In this document: positions 10,435 to 22,034 of the stretch, in pieces | Position numbering within the stretch: the stretch's first letter is position 1 | Layout: every line of letters starts with the position of its first letter | NCBI GenBank assembly: GCA_030549495.1 | Contig: JAUIRK010000404.1 | Location: forward strand, 1 to 64,000 | Direction of reading: 5' to 3' | Length of the DNA: 64,000 nt | Source of the DNA: Nectonema munidae | Taxonomy: Eukaryota; Nematomorpha; Nectonematoida; Nectonematidae | Translations under genes and position numbers: made by a program | The notes under the pieces: model-generated | Databases searched by the model: none | The model's input: the letters and a program-made list of their open reading frames with translations, nothing else | Told to the model about the DNA's origin: nothing

Positions 10435-13400
10435 ATGGAAGAGCTTGCTATAATTTACAGTTCACTTGCCCTTGCTGATGATGATATTCCCATTACGGTA
10501 TTGAAGAGTGTTTTTAAATTTTTAAAATTTCTTTTATAATTCTTAGTTTATTATGCGAAACAAATATAATTTTCTCTATTTAGATATCATTATTTTTTAT
10601 GTCATAAATTAGTATTTTTTTATCAAGACTAATTGAAACAAGTTTTGTAATTTACAGTGGTTATTTTTCAAATTATTCTGTTTGTGGTTCCTTTTAGTAT
10701 GTTTCTGGTTGTTGGAATGATTTTTCTAGATTACCTTTTGATTTTGTTTTTACAAATTTAGTTATCTATCGATCTCAATTTTAAGACCGATGTTAATTAT
10801 CTTTTAAGATACTGATTCTTAATCGATGTCGTTCCTTGGGCCATTTTTTTCAAAAATTTACTTAGTTTTGAAATATTTTTCATTATTTTGAATCGGTATT
10901 TTATCATATATAAGTGTTTAGTTTATATAATATTAAAATCAATTTTAATAGTATTTATAATTTTACACTGATTTCTAACATTTGAAACTTATTACCATTC
11001 AGATATCATTTTTTATTTTCTCATAATCTAAATAACTATTTTCTAAATTAAATATATTTTCTGTACGGCCAATATGAGTTCTCATAAGATCTATAATCAT
11101 TCGAAAATTTGCTAATGCTTATAAACAATATGGCGATTAGGGGATGCCGATTAAATCAATACATCACTGTCTATTTTGGTTCAGTTATTAAATGTTGGCT
11201 ATTAAATTAAATTTAAAACAAAATTAAATATTTATGATTAATTATATGTAAAATGTGATAATATAGGTTCGTATCAGGGGTGCATATCCTTAAAATTTGG
11301 GGGCGAACTTTTTTTATATAATTTTCAAAATTTATTATAAAAGAATAGGTAGGAAAACAGATTTTAAATATTCATTCTATGACTTAACCTTAAAACAAGA
11401 AAAGTAACATATAAAATCTACTCAAAAGACAAACAAGTCTAATAAATAATATGAAAAAGATATATAATATACAAACTTGAAAATTATTTGGTATATGTAC
11501 GCCTCTCGTTCCTATCTCTAATACATATAATAATGTTATATATTTGTGATCATAGGTTTTGTTTTTCACAATTTTTATCTGTTTCAACCATTTATAGAAT
11601 TTCATAATTACGTATCCGTAAAATATTTGAATTTTAAATTTCTAAAATTACTTATATTAAGTTAAATTTTTATTCATAAAAGTCGTTAAAATGTTTAAAA
11701 AATGGTGGCTTTTGAAAATAATTATATTTTTAAAGAAATTGTAGATTGAAATTTTTGAATTGTCTTTAATTACAATTATTAGTTTAAAATCATGTTTTAG
11801 GATTTTTAAAGTGTAATCAATATTTTGAGTTTGTGATAAACTTATTTTGATAAAAGAAAAACAATTTTATAAAAATCGTACATCCATTTAATCTTTAATT
11901 TGTATTTTTTTGAATAGGAAGACAAGCTTACTACTATGCTCAAAACAGCCGGGATTAGTGTAGAGTCTTTTTGGTTAAGTAAGATTAATAATTTCATTTT
12001 ATATTTCTGTTTATTGCCATGATTTTTGTAGATCTATATTGTAAAGCCTTAAAAAATGTAAACATAAAGGATTTACTGTCAAGTGTTGGATCTATTGCTC
12101 AAGCTCCCCCACAGAATACACAAAATACTGATGCCGAAAAGAAGCCAGGTAGATATACCTTTTCTCAGCATTTACAAGAATCTTTATATATTTTTGAAAT
12201 TTTTACTGGAACTGAGTACCAAAGAATGTAAATGTTTTGGTTTTATCTAAATATTTGATCATCGTATAAGTATCAAAACAACAAAAAAACCTAAATGCGC
12301 AGAGAAGTTTTAAATTTATAAATGTTCCAAGAGGTTTATTGTCAACAATATTTTTTATAAAAAAACCAACCTAACACCATAATGTTTTTCTGTTTTTTAG
12401 ATTTTTTTTAAAATTTCAATACCGAATCGCAATTTTCTATCTTTTAATGTATTTAATAGACCCTTTGATATATAAAGATATGGTATTTTATAAATAACAT
12501 TTAACACTTTAAAACATTGAATTTTAAAATGTAATATTTTAATAAGGTTATTATATTAATAGATTTAAAAATCTTTTGTGGTATTTATGTTTCTCCTAAT
12601 TTTCTATTTTTAAAAAATAATCGCATTTGTCTTTCGAAATTTTGTGAGAAATATCTTCACTTTTGAATTTGGTTTCCTTCACTAAATATATACGTGATAT
12701 AAAATATCTCACCCCCTCTCTTCCAATATCCATTTGTTTTCAGAAAGGAGTTTCTTGATACATTGGAAACACATTAATGACAGTATTTTACTATAGGTTT
12801 TTTACAAAAAAATTTGTTATGATGTTATATTAGTTAATATTATTGTTCTGACCAACATTGTTTATTTTAATTATGATGGTGGGAACGCAGAATTTATTTT
12901 ATTGTATTTACTCTAAAAAAAATTCCTCAATGTATCCATCTTTTGTATTTTATATAGAAATCTGTTTTAATTATGCGCTTTTTCAAGTAGAATTAATTTT
13001 TTTAAAAATTCATGAAAAAATATATAAAGCTTATCTGCACCCACCAGAATTATGGAGCGCCCCCTGTAATCACCACTAGCTAATTTCACGCAAAGGTTTA
13101 CCAGCACACTAAAATTACAAAATTGTACTATCATAGTAAAATTAGTTTTAAATTAAAGCCAAATGAGTGAACTTTTCAAATATTTAACTTTATCACTTGT
13201 TTGTGCAAGAACAATTTTCATTATTCTTGATAAGGAACTGAAGACAAACCATTTTAGTAACTTATTTATATCTATCAATTATGCGAACACATTCTTATTT
13301 TTGTACTTCATTATGTCTTATTTATTAAATCTATTTATTGAATCGTGATAATGTCATGATGTTGCTGAAAATAGGTATATTTTTAGTATTCTAGTAAATA

Positions 13401-15180
13401 TCTAATTTTTATATAACCTAAATTAAAAAATGTTTTTTTTCTAAATGAATGGTGCAATAAAAGTTTGTCCCTTAGCAATTACTATGGGTTTGTTATATTC
13501 ATTTGAAATCACCTCTAGAGTGACACCGCTACCGTGAAATTGCCCGAATGTTATAACCAGAGATACAGAATCACAGGCAACAAACTATGCCTGTTCTCAT
13601 AGAATCGATATTTTCAATAAAATACACTATTGTTCATCTTTGCAACAAAAATTTTGATAGATGCTTTTATTTAAATTTAAGGTCATATTCTTATTTCACT
13701 CTTGGATAGATTTTTCATATCAATAAATATAGTTATGAAGTGTAGTTCACCCAAATGTAAAGTGTAGCATAGTTCTTAAGGTTTATCAGAGAGTTTTTAA
13801 CTCCGACTCTACAAGCCTATTTATAACCAACCAATGTTTTATTATGAAAAAATTCCCAATTGTTTAGAAAATATAATTCCTAGTGAATGCTAAATATATT
13901 ACATTGTCATTTAAACCATTGTATAATTCTTTTTCAAAAAGATTTAAATGGGTTAAAAATATTTATGTCTAAATTTTTTATTTATTTGGCATTTTTGGTT
14001 TATTCATGATTCCATGTTACTTACAAATTTTTATCACTTCTTAAGTTGAAAGCAAGAAAGAAGAAAAAGCTAAGGAATCAGAACCAGAGTCTGAGGATGA
14101 CGATATGGGATTAAGTATGATTCTAATGTTTTATTTCTATTTAGCCCATCTTATTTTAACTTAAATTTTTTTGGTTATACAAACTGAAGATGTCTTTTTA
14201 GCGCATATTACCTGAACATAATAGAATATATTTTCTAGATTTAGTCTTTTAACCCATTGATACAAATTTTTAACAGTTTTTGAAAATTAAGAGAAACCAA
14301 AATCATAACCGTTAGGTTATGAAAATACAATGCGGTATAAACATATGGAAAGTACGCATTTATTTCTGTTGTTGTTAGCCCCTAGATTATACTATCTTTA
14401 TATGAGTATAATCTATCAGTTCAAAACAAGGCTTTGTTTAAACTGAGAGAGTATTTCCATAAAAGCAAATACTCTCAAGGAAAAGGGTAGAATTTTGTTA
14501 CACTTTCGCAGCAGCAGTGATAAACCGGTGTAATTTCAGCCAACCCGCAAAAATCCACCATAAGGTACTGCTGGCTTTTTGCAGACGCATTTATTGCTCA
14601 AATAAAAGTGCGTAAATATAAATTTTTTATAGGGGATTGCTAAGATTTTGTAGTCACAATTAGTTTTGATTCAACTTGTTATCTGAAGTGGAACGTGGAA
14701 CTTTAAGTGCTTATACATTTTATCTTGTAGCTCGTTTACAAATAACGCAACTTTTTTGTGTTTTTAAATTTTCAACTTTATGTCCAACACCTCCAAAGCG
14801 AAATCACAGCAGGCTGATAGAAGAGACCGTAATAGAGGTGTACCGGTCGTTTTAGAGGAGTGGTTTTTACTGTATTTATATTTTCTTGGTAATGGATTCA
14901 ATTTCCATTCAATAAAACTAATACGCTTTGAAAAAATACGAAGTGTTTTATAAAGCATTAATAAACGCAGACGATTCATATTTTTGTAAAGTCGACATAT
15001 GTCGACTGTTGTCGATAACCGGTTAAATACTAGCGTCCATGTAATTTGAAGAATATTTATTATTTGAAAGTGATTTTATTTTTAAAAAGTGTACATTTTT
15101 CTCTCTTAGTTTTTTGTTTCCTTAATTCTATACTATTTGATTTTGATGCATAATTTTTCATTTTAGGTTTGTTTGATTGA
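10435..15180 (+). CDS. RPLP1: Ribosomal stalk protein P1 (60S acidic P1), divergent, five coding exons
   Basis: P1 pairs with P2 on the P0 stalk of the large ribosomal subunit and recruits translation GTPases. Coding exons are 10435-10497, 11918-11978, 12032-12148, 14046-14114 and 15167-15180; all borders are GT..AG and the phases close to 107 aa plus stop, close to the usual 110-114. Residues 1-21 match the P1 N-terminus (MEELAIIYSSLALADDD), followed by EDKLTTMLKTAG, then the helical core KALKNVNIKDLLSSVGS, a charged linker and the acidic tail ESEDDDM ending in LFD. Oddities: the conserved FWPGLFAKAL block reads FWLNLYCKAL (residues 39-48). The normally Ala/Gly-rich hinge (about 64-80) is short, with Gln/Asn/Pro and only three alanines. 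The C-terminal MGFGLFD is MGLSLFD. It retains introns, so it is not a processed copy. It may be a diverged paralogue beside a standard P1 gene elsewhere. Family assignment is secure; expression is unknown. Confidence 0.93.
11485..11590. repeat. Dispersed direct repeat, copy 2, inside P1 intron 1
   Basis: Same orientation as 8790-8900 (CGCCTCTCGTTCCTATC, CATAGGTTTTGTTTTTCACA). Confidence 0.65.
12149..14045 (+). other. P1 intron 3; nothing else recognised
   Basis: A 1.9-kb AT-rich intron with a GTAGAT donor and an AG acceptor after CTTCTTAAG. Open frames at 12858-13079 and 13163-13348 are AT-rich and unconserved. Confidence 0.6.
14951..15026. mobile_element. TTAA-type MITE, half copy, in P1 intron 4
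   Basis: AAACGCAGACGATTCATATT, GTCGACATATGTCGAC and CGATAACCGGTTAA match one half of the MITE family seen whole at 32092-32174 and 41777-41902. Only the right end with TTAA is clear. Confidence 0.6.
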
Positions 15181-15575
15181 AGCAATCAAAGAGATCTCGC
15201 TGTAAGTTTCTTATTTGTTTAGATATCGTTCTTACTTTGATTTTCTATCTTTAACTACCGAGTTTTATTATTAAAAAATATGTTTTACATCTAATCTTAA
15301 TTGAAATGAATAAATCATTCATGGATGTTAAATTCAATTTTACTTATTTTTTTTTCTAAATCCTATGTATTTGAGTTATTAAAGACACACGTTTCTTGTT
15401 TATCAAGATTGTTTTTTGAAAAAAATATATCCTTTTTGGCTTTTAATTAAGAATGATATAATAATTATTTAATACATTCTGTCGATAATAAATGTCTTTT
15501 ATTAATTTTTATTTTTTGTTTTAGAATCTCGTCTCAGTCGAATGGAATAATGTTCAATAAATTTCGTTTAATAAA
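15181..15575 (+). other. P1 3' UTR with a probable intron and two polyadenylation signals
   Basis: After the stop at 15178-15180 a good donor (GTAAGT, intron from 15202) is followed by an acceptor after a T-rich run at 15523-15524. The following 50 bases carry AATAAA at 15556-15561 and again at 15570-15575. The downstream exon is therefore a natural 3' end. The stop lies only about 21 bases before the junction, within the distance normally tolerated by nonsense-mediated decay. Splicing is predicted from sequence only. Confidence 0.55.
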
Positions 15576-15631
15576 TTTTGAAATGTAACATTTTTTTCAT
15601 ATTTGCGAGTAAAACTTCTATTTTGGAGTTT

Positions 15632-15769
15632 TTAAACCCATTTACGGCCAATGTTCCTATTTTGGAACATAAGTAATTTCATCTTCGTCTGCTTTTTTCA
15701 ATGACTTTGAATATAAATCGTCTGCGTTTTTTAGATATCGTCTGCTTTGCTTGGCCTTACATGGGTTAA
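15632..15769. mobile_element. TTAA-flanked MITE (CCCAT...ATGGG ends)
   Basis: It starts TTAA-ACCCATTTACGGCC and ends ACATGGG-TTAA. It contains TCGTCTGC three times and ATATCGTCTGC, the family signature. It sits immediately downstream of the P1 polyadenylation signals. Confidence 0.65.
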
Positions 15770-15811
15770 GTAAGTTTCTCTCCCTATCTTTACAGATGTC
15801 TTAGTTTCGAA

Positions 15812-15900
15812 TCTTGTATAAAACTCTTGCTCAGTTCAACGACAAAAGCGCATTTTGCCTTTTTGATGAAAAGACCCTATGACACTTTTACCTTTTTTGG
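15812..15900 (+). repeat. tRNA-derived SINE, 3' part only
   Basis: GCGCATTTTGCCTTTTTGATG and AAAAGACCCTATGACACTTT match the body of the SINE at 44957-45100 downstream of its tRNA-like head. Confidence 0.5.
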
Positions 15901-16121
15901 AGATTGTAATAACTTACATGTATTTAGGGCGCAAATTATTCACAAATTTTTATCGATAAATTCTTGGAGAAATTTTTGATATCCGGTAAATTCCGGTGAA
16001 ACACATTTGCGTATCTATCTAACTTTACAAATAACATCACCTTAAAAGAAGGCATAATCTTCAGAAGTGAGACTATCAGCACAGAGAGTACAACTAAGCA
16101 TGGTTCTAATTTGTCATATAA

Positions 16122-16262
16122 ACGCAAACGTGAGTAAGATTGGTAAGATACTGGGTTTCAGTAACTCAAAGTCTTGGGTTCGATTCAGCATCAAGCCTCC
16201 TTTCCTCGTAGTTCGATACAAGCTGCGCAATTGTGCTTTCTCGATGAAACCATCCCTCAATA
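16122..16262 (+). repeat. tRNA-derived SINE copy
   Basis: The tRNA-like head (GTGAGTAAGATTGGTAAGATA) carries an A-box-like start and a B box (GGGTTCGATTC). The shared body is GATACAAGCTGCGCAATTGTG and CTCGATGAAACCATCCCTC. It is the same family as 28111-28290 and 44957-45100. Confidence 0.7.
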
Positions 16263-17292
16263 TCCTTTGTCACTATTAACAATTAATTTCTTTTGTACGG
16301 AAATTTTTTATAAATCGTAAATTTAAATAAGCGGTAATTAAATTGAATTTATACATTTACCCATTCATGTATGTATCTATATCTCTTCGGTGTTCATAAA
16401 AACTCAAATATATTAATAAATATTTGCTAAAACCGTAAGATAAAAACGATTTTTGTTATGAGTACACAGCCATGGTTATGTAAAGGTAAAAAAGAACGAT
16501 TCTGATTGCATCACTACTTTCTCCAATAAGTCACATTTAAAAGAATGAATAATTTAGTCTTTGTATTGAGTTAAACTATTTTTACTTTTTTATTGCTTTT
16601 CAGGCCTAATTTTATAGATATAAATGTGCATTTTTCTTAGTGGTTTAAAAAATATAACAATTTGACAGTTGGTTTTACTGCATTAACGTCTGGTGGGGAA
16701 CACTTTTCTAAAGTCTGTCAAGTGAAGCTTGCATTGGAAGTGAAGCACTAGAGTTCGGTAAACACAACTATTGACTATTTTAAACGTCAAGTTGAATCAT
16801 TACACAAATCCAAGTTTGATAACGTATGTGACAAGCACCTGGTACACAATTTTTTGTTTTACAAAAATCTTAGAAGTAGAACCACTGCAAGAGAAATATT
16901 CCAGGTAGAAAATTTTTACAGCCGATATTATTAACCTTTAGCAATTTCTTGTTTTTATACTCTGATTAAGCAAAAATCTCAAGATGTAATTGGTACCCGG
17001 TGCACTATTTATTGCCAAGCCTATAATGAAAACCATACCTGATGGTTGAAAAGTGTTCTCAATGAAGTCATTAAAACAGTATTTAATTGAAGCAAATGCC
17101 TTCAACTCTTCCTTGTTTTCAGAGTTAAAACTCTTACTGTACTCAAACGAAAAAAGTTTCGAAGCGATACTATGGAAAGAAATGCAGTAATTTATGCAAA
17201 GCGAACTAGACATGCATGTAGTATTTTCTGATGTCTAATTTCGTATATTCCTATCATTTTTAGTAAATTTAAATTTATGAATTTTCTTAACC

Positions 17293-17698
17293 TTGGGCCA
17301 AGTACTTCATTATCATGAGAAATTGACAGCTTTTGAAATGAAGTTGGAATTATGGCATTCTAGGAACAGGAAAAATTTTCCTAGATTTTCGAACATATTT
17401 GTTGATGAAAATAAGATTTTGATCAATAAAGATGTCCTTGGAGGCCATAAAACACCATATAAGAAATTTCTCATTTTCCTAATCTACACGGATTTCAAAA
17501 ATACAATCAATTTATCAAAACACGTTTATAATCTCGATTAGTAATCTGGCCTCAGAAGACTTCTTCATTCAAGAAGGAGGTGCAAAACATTTTTTTGTGA
17601 AATGTCTCGTAATGATTTTTCGATTGAAATGTGACAGTCCTATGTTTATGTTGCAAAGATTGCTCTGAAAGTTCTGATTCCATTTGCCACTACATATG
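17293..17698 (+). pseudogene. Older hAT relic (ZBED-like), left part, interrupted by a younger hAT
   Basis: LTAFEMKLELWHSRNRKNFP matches the KLxLWxxxxxxGNFxxFP block of ZBED-like hAT proteins. Near 17655-17698, KIALKVLIPFATTY matches the conserved AL..LLPFATTYLCE block. The reading breaks off at the insertion site at 17707 and resumes at 20079. The older element probably starts before 17293, but no end was found. Confidence 0.65.
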
Positions 17699-17706
17699 AT
17701 TATGAC
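17699..17706. repeat. 8-bp target-site duplication, left (ATTATGAC)
   Basis: ATTATGAC is repeated exactly at 20071-20078, on the two sides of the hAT element. Eight bases is the hAT hallmark. Confidence 0.9.
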
Positions 17707-20070
17707 CAGGGCGATCAAAAGTCATTAAAGTCATATTCGTTATTCATGATGGATAATCAAATTTGACAAAAAAACTTAATGAATTAGGCTTCTAGGAGTA
17801 ATTATCTGCATTTTTATAGGTCATAAAAAGTCATATTTTTAAGACAAAGTCATAAAAGTCATATTTTTGACTTAAGAATATCTTTACATAAAGTTTTTCG
17901 TTTTGTTACATTTTTTATTTAGTTAATAAATAGGCCATGAGCGTATGGTGTTTTGTTATAATTTGCTTACTAGAATTGTGGATCGTACTCGTTTTTTTGC
18001 GACTAACTATATTAAACACATGATGGCAGCAAGCGAAGGCAGTGATTTTGTGTAATGTAAAGTTTCATTTCAAGTTCCATACATGCACCATCTTTATCAT
18101 GATGGCGGCAGTAAGGGACACATGGTGGTAGCAAGCGAGAGCAGGGAATATGTGTAATGTGAAGTTTCATTTCTATGTTACATATTACATACATACACAA
18201 GCTTCATCAACTTAAATTACTACTCCAGCACTCATATAGTAACAAAATATATTTTAATCAAATATCGGAGGAGGATACGACAAAGCTAGTGTGTGTTGCA
18301 GCAGAGAAATGAATACATGGCAAAATCATATTAGCTCTCTCCATAATGTTTCTCCTTATATTTTGCTGCAAAAGAGTATGATGCATGACGATGAGTAAAT
18401 GTCGATAATATCCACCTAACTTTATAGTGATATTTAAACAGTTGTGAAACAAAGCATCTGTTACATTTTCCTCAATCATATAACTACAACCTTAGCTGTA
18501 TATATTTCATTATTTCTATTAAATTTTTCAATAGTTTATTTCAAAGCTGATTCTCGTTCCACTATCACAATTTTCTGATTAACAAAAGTTTTTTCATTTT
18601 ATTTTATTCAATTATGCCTAAACTTACTCAAAGTTCATCATCAAAAATTTCGGTAATTACTTCGAAATATCCTAATGAGTTTTCACTACGCGAAAAAAAA
18701 CTTTTGTTAAATTTGCTCAGTACACGTTCAGCACGAGAAGACTTTTTTGTTGATCAACACAGAGCTAGTCAGAAACACAAAAAAAACTTGAAGATTAATT
18801 CTGTCAACACTTCTATTAAAGAATACACCCAAAGCACCTCAGAAAGTCAATTCCATGAAAGTTTAATAACAGCCTTTTTGAAGGCTAACATACCACTTCA
18901 TAAACTTTGTCAACCTAGTATGATTTCTCTTTTTGAAAGTTTTGGAAAAAAACTCCCCTCAGTAAGTCATTGCAGAAACATGATTTCAAGGCTTGCTGAG
19001 AAAAAAGTTATGAAATTTAAGGAAAGCTTGAAAAATGAGGCTATATATCTGATGACTGACGAGACGATGGTTAATAAAATTTTTGTAAATGTTTTGGTAG
19101 CTGCGTTGAAAGTTCCAACAAAAACCTACCTTATTAAAACCCAGTTGTTTGAAAATAACTTAAACTCTCAATCACTTTGTTTTTTCATTGATGACACGGT
19201 GAGGGAATTTGATATTAAAAGGGAAAATTTTCTCCTATTCCTTACAGACGCAGCAAGATATAATATTTCTGCGTTCAAGAGGTTAAAAGTTATTTTTCCT
19301 AACTTATATCACATCACATGTTTTTCGTATCTTTTACATAACATTGCTCTTAAAATCCGAAGTTGATGATTTGATTTCGAGTGTGAAAGCACTGACAGTT
19401 AAAAATAAAACTAGAAGAAGCTGTTTTTCTGAAATCGGATATCCACCAGTTCCAATTATTACACGATGGTGTAGTTGGTTGGAGGCAGCGCTTTATTACT
19501 CCAGAAACTTGCCAAAAGTAAAAAAAATAATAGGAAGCATGGAGGAAGATGGAGGCATCCTTCTGAATAATGCGAAAAAAAGTTAATAAATATTTCTCAG
19601 AAGCTACTGAAAATCAAAAAAGAATATGCGGATAAATTGATTGAAGATTCACAGAAAAATTTAACCTTCAATCAAGATTCATTTGGGATTCATTCATATT
19701 TGGATAAACGAAAAAATGAAAGTCAGATAGATAAGATCATGAAAATGGAAAATGAAAACATCAGTCCCGAGAGGCATTTTTATCTATAAAAGTGTCCAGC
19801 TTCAACTTCAGAAGTGGAGAGATCATTTTCAAAGCAAAAAGCTACTCCAGAAGGATAGAAATTTTAATGCTGAAAATATTTACAATTAAATGATTTACTA
19901 TTATAATTGTGAATGATTTATTTTTTTCACTAATAAATCTTATTTCATTACAAAAATAGCTATTATGATGGAAAAAAGTTTTTAGGTCATATTTTGTTAC
20001 TAAAAGTCATATTTTCAGTTTCGAAAAGTCATATTTTTTGTAAAATAAGGTCATTTTTTTGTTCGCCCTG
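17707..20070 (+). mobile_element. hAT DNA transposon, CGGBP1-like lineage, 2364 bp, complete ends
   Basis: It starts CAGGGCGATCAAAAGTCATT and ends in the complement of CAGGGCGAACAAAAAAATGA, so the termini share CAGGGCGA (hAT consensus CAGNG). It is flanked by perfect 8-bp repeats. Sub-terminal regions carry many AAGTCATATTTT motifs, likely transposase-binding repeats. The transposase region runs from 18614 to about 19895. The ends and target duplication look fresh compared with every other transposon here, though the coding region is disrupted. Confidence 0.92.
18614..19895 (+). pseudogene. hAT transposase (CGGBP1-like), disrupted
   Basis: The first frame (18614-19366, 250 aa) opens with a zinc-finger-like segment retaining DFFVDQHRASQKHKK. 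It then has AIYLMTDETM (first catalytic Asp), NFLLFLTDAARYNISAFKRL (second Asp) and HITCFSYLLHNIALK. The protein continues in another frame from about 19350 (EVDDLISSVKALTVKNKTRR; TRWCSWLEAALYYSR), which is a frameshift. A stop interrupts the following segment. The dimerisation tail CPASTSEVERSFSK and KDRNFNAENIYN lies near 19795-19890, with a second frame change between them. The glutamate of the triad is in SEVERSF. The gene is not functional as read, but nearly the whole transposase can be followed. Confidence 0.88.
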
Positions 20071-20078
20071 ATTATGAC
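20071..20078. repeat. 8-bp target-site duplication, right (ATTATGAC)
   Basis: Identical to 17699-17706. Confidence 0.9.
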
Positions 20079-20190
20079 CAAGCATTCTTCATGCTAATGG
20101 CCATTGAAACCAAATTCTGAAATAGTTGCATTGTCTAAACTTTTTAGGATGCATCCATCCAATTTACTTATTGATTGGATTATTTAGACA
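20079..20190 (+). pseudogene. Older hAT relic, right part
   Basis: QAFFMLMAIETKF continues the ZBED-like block (CExxFSALxAIKTKYRN) broken at 17698, in the same direction. This shows that the younger hAT landed inside the C-terminal region of an older hAT. Confidence 0.6.
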
Positions 20191-20762
20191 ATTTTATATT
20201 TTTTTTATATGAGACCCCGAGCTTTTAAAAAATTATAGATAGAGACCGCTACTTCCTAAAATTTTTAGTTAGTTTGTAAACCAGTCTTCAAGCCAACAAG
20301 ACCGAAAAAGCATTCAAATATGATACATCGCTTACACATTGGATGTCATTAAGTCTTTATCGCTCCTTATTTCCATTTACCAATTGTTAAAACGAATGGT
20401 CACAATCTATCGATAGATATGCTATACTCTACCTTGAAGTTTTATAACATGACTAAAAATGATTTGTTTTGTAAATCTTTAGGAAACTGAATTTTTGGTT
20501 AAGCCGATTTTATATTTGTTCGAAGGTTAAAAATATCTTCGGAAAAGATATTTAAAAACTTAAAAATAACTATATGGAAAAGGTTTAACACATTGGTAAT
20601 ATAGCCAGACCTCATTTATCCGACAACCCCACTATCGGATGCAATATTGATTAGGAGCTAAAAGATATTTTTCAGCCTCTCATCTCACTAATTGTCAACA
20701 AGCCTGGTTCATATCAAATGAATTGGTTACGTGGATTGATTACTTTGCATTGTTGCTTAAAA

Positions 20763-21242
20763 TTAAATTTTAATATTTTTAGCAACGAAATGTTACGATC
20801 TAGACTATTAACATAGAAAAACAAAGAATCATCTTATATAATCTTTATATTCTACCTACATATATATTCCAGTTAATAAAGTAAATTATTTGAAAATTTA
20901 TTTGGGACATGGGTCTATGAATTGTCAGGAATGGCTATGCATTTAAAGTTAGCCCTTTTAAATAGAAATTGAAGATTTCAAATTTTTGAAAGAAATATTC
21001 TACAAACCTTAAATTTATATAAATTAGCTAAACTGAATTTAATTACATTTTATTTTTTTAGAAATTTAATTAGATGAAAATAGTTATTTATACTAAGTTT
21101 TATTAACAAAAATTTTAGACAAACTAAAAACATTGCCAACTATTCTAAGCAGTCTTGATATAAAAAAAACTAGAACATAAAATAAAACGGCTATCTAAGA
21201 ATAAAGATACTAAATATTTCATTTCTGGATTTAAGACTTAGT
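20763..21242 (+). repeat. Dispersed repeat of unknown class, copy 1 (inverted partner at 52848-53262)
   Basis: Shared stretches include AAAAACAAAGAATC-ATCTTAT, GACATGGGTCTATGAATTG, CTTTTAAATAGAAATTGAAG, ATACTAAGTTTTATTAACAA, GCCAACTATTCTAAG and TCTAAGAATAAAGAT, in the same order as the complement of 52848-53262. No coding piece was recognised. Confidence 0.85.
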
Positions 21243-22004
21243 TGTTTAAATTTGCCTCTTTGTCCGACTTCAAGTATAGGGGAAAGGGATAAAAATGACC
21301 AAGGCGATTAAGGCAAAACAGATTTTAATGGGATCGGGACCATAAATAGTGTATAGGAATTTCAGAGGGGCAAAATAAATTTCAAGGAGGATGGAAAATC
21401 TACTCACAAGATAAAAAATATATAATTGACAAAACACTTCCCGAATTTTTTTATTAAATAAACCATTTCCTGGGAGAACAAATTTGTCGACCGATGCATA
21501 AAGAAAAATCTGTTCTTTAATGATATAAAAAACCTAAAATTAAAACAATTCAAAATTTTTCGTTGAGCGAGGCCTTTTTACCCTCTTATCGCAATCGGAG
21601 TGTGCCCATGGTGAAAACCATACGCAGCATTATTTTCTTTTCCCAAGCAACAGTTTTACTCACCCAACTCTGCAGTATGCAATTTTGAATCAAACTTTAT
21701 TAAAATTAATTGGTTGTAATTTTGTCACACCCTGTGCTAAGATTTAAAAATTTTGCAAAAATGGAATATAGTGGCATTGAATTAATAATGAAGATTCATC
21801 AATAAATTGAAATTGTAGACGACGGTCGTGCTTGATGGATCTAGGACAACTGCCCCCTCCCCTTTCCTCAAAATTATTCATTTTGTGAAAACGTTAACAC
21901 TAACATTTTGTAAGTATTTCCTAAAGCACTACTTTCTGTGTACTTAATCCTTGAAAACTTAGCACTTTCACATTTTTTCTGTCATTCTAAATAAAGTCTT
22001 ACCT
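21243..22004. other. Intergenic, no gene recognised
   Basis: AT-rich, short frames only. A slightly GC-richer patch near 21580-21660 shows no conserved protein piece. Confidence 0.45.
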
Positions 22005-22034
22005 TTACTGTCCATATTTCACAACACATCCATC

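Noticed and set aside
16938-17213. Minus-strand frame of 91 residues
   Set aside because: Opposite strand of the region just upstream of the older hAT relic; no match of its own.
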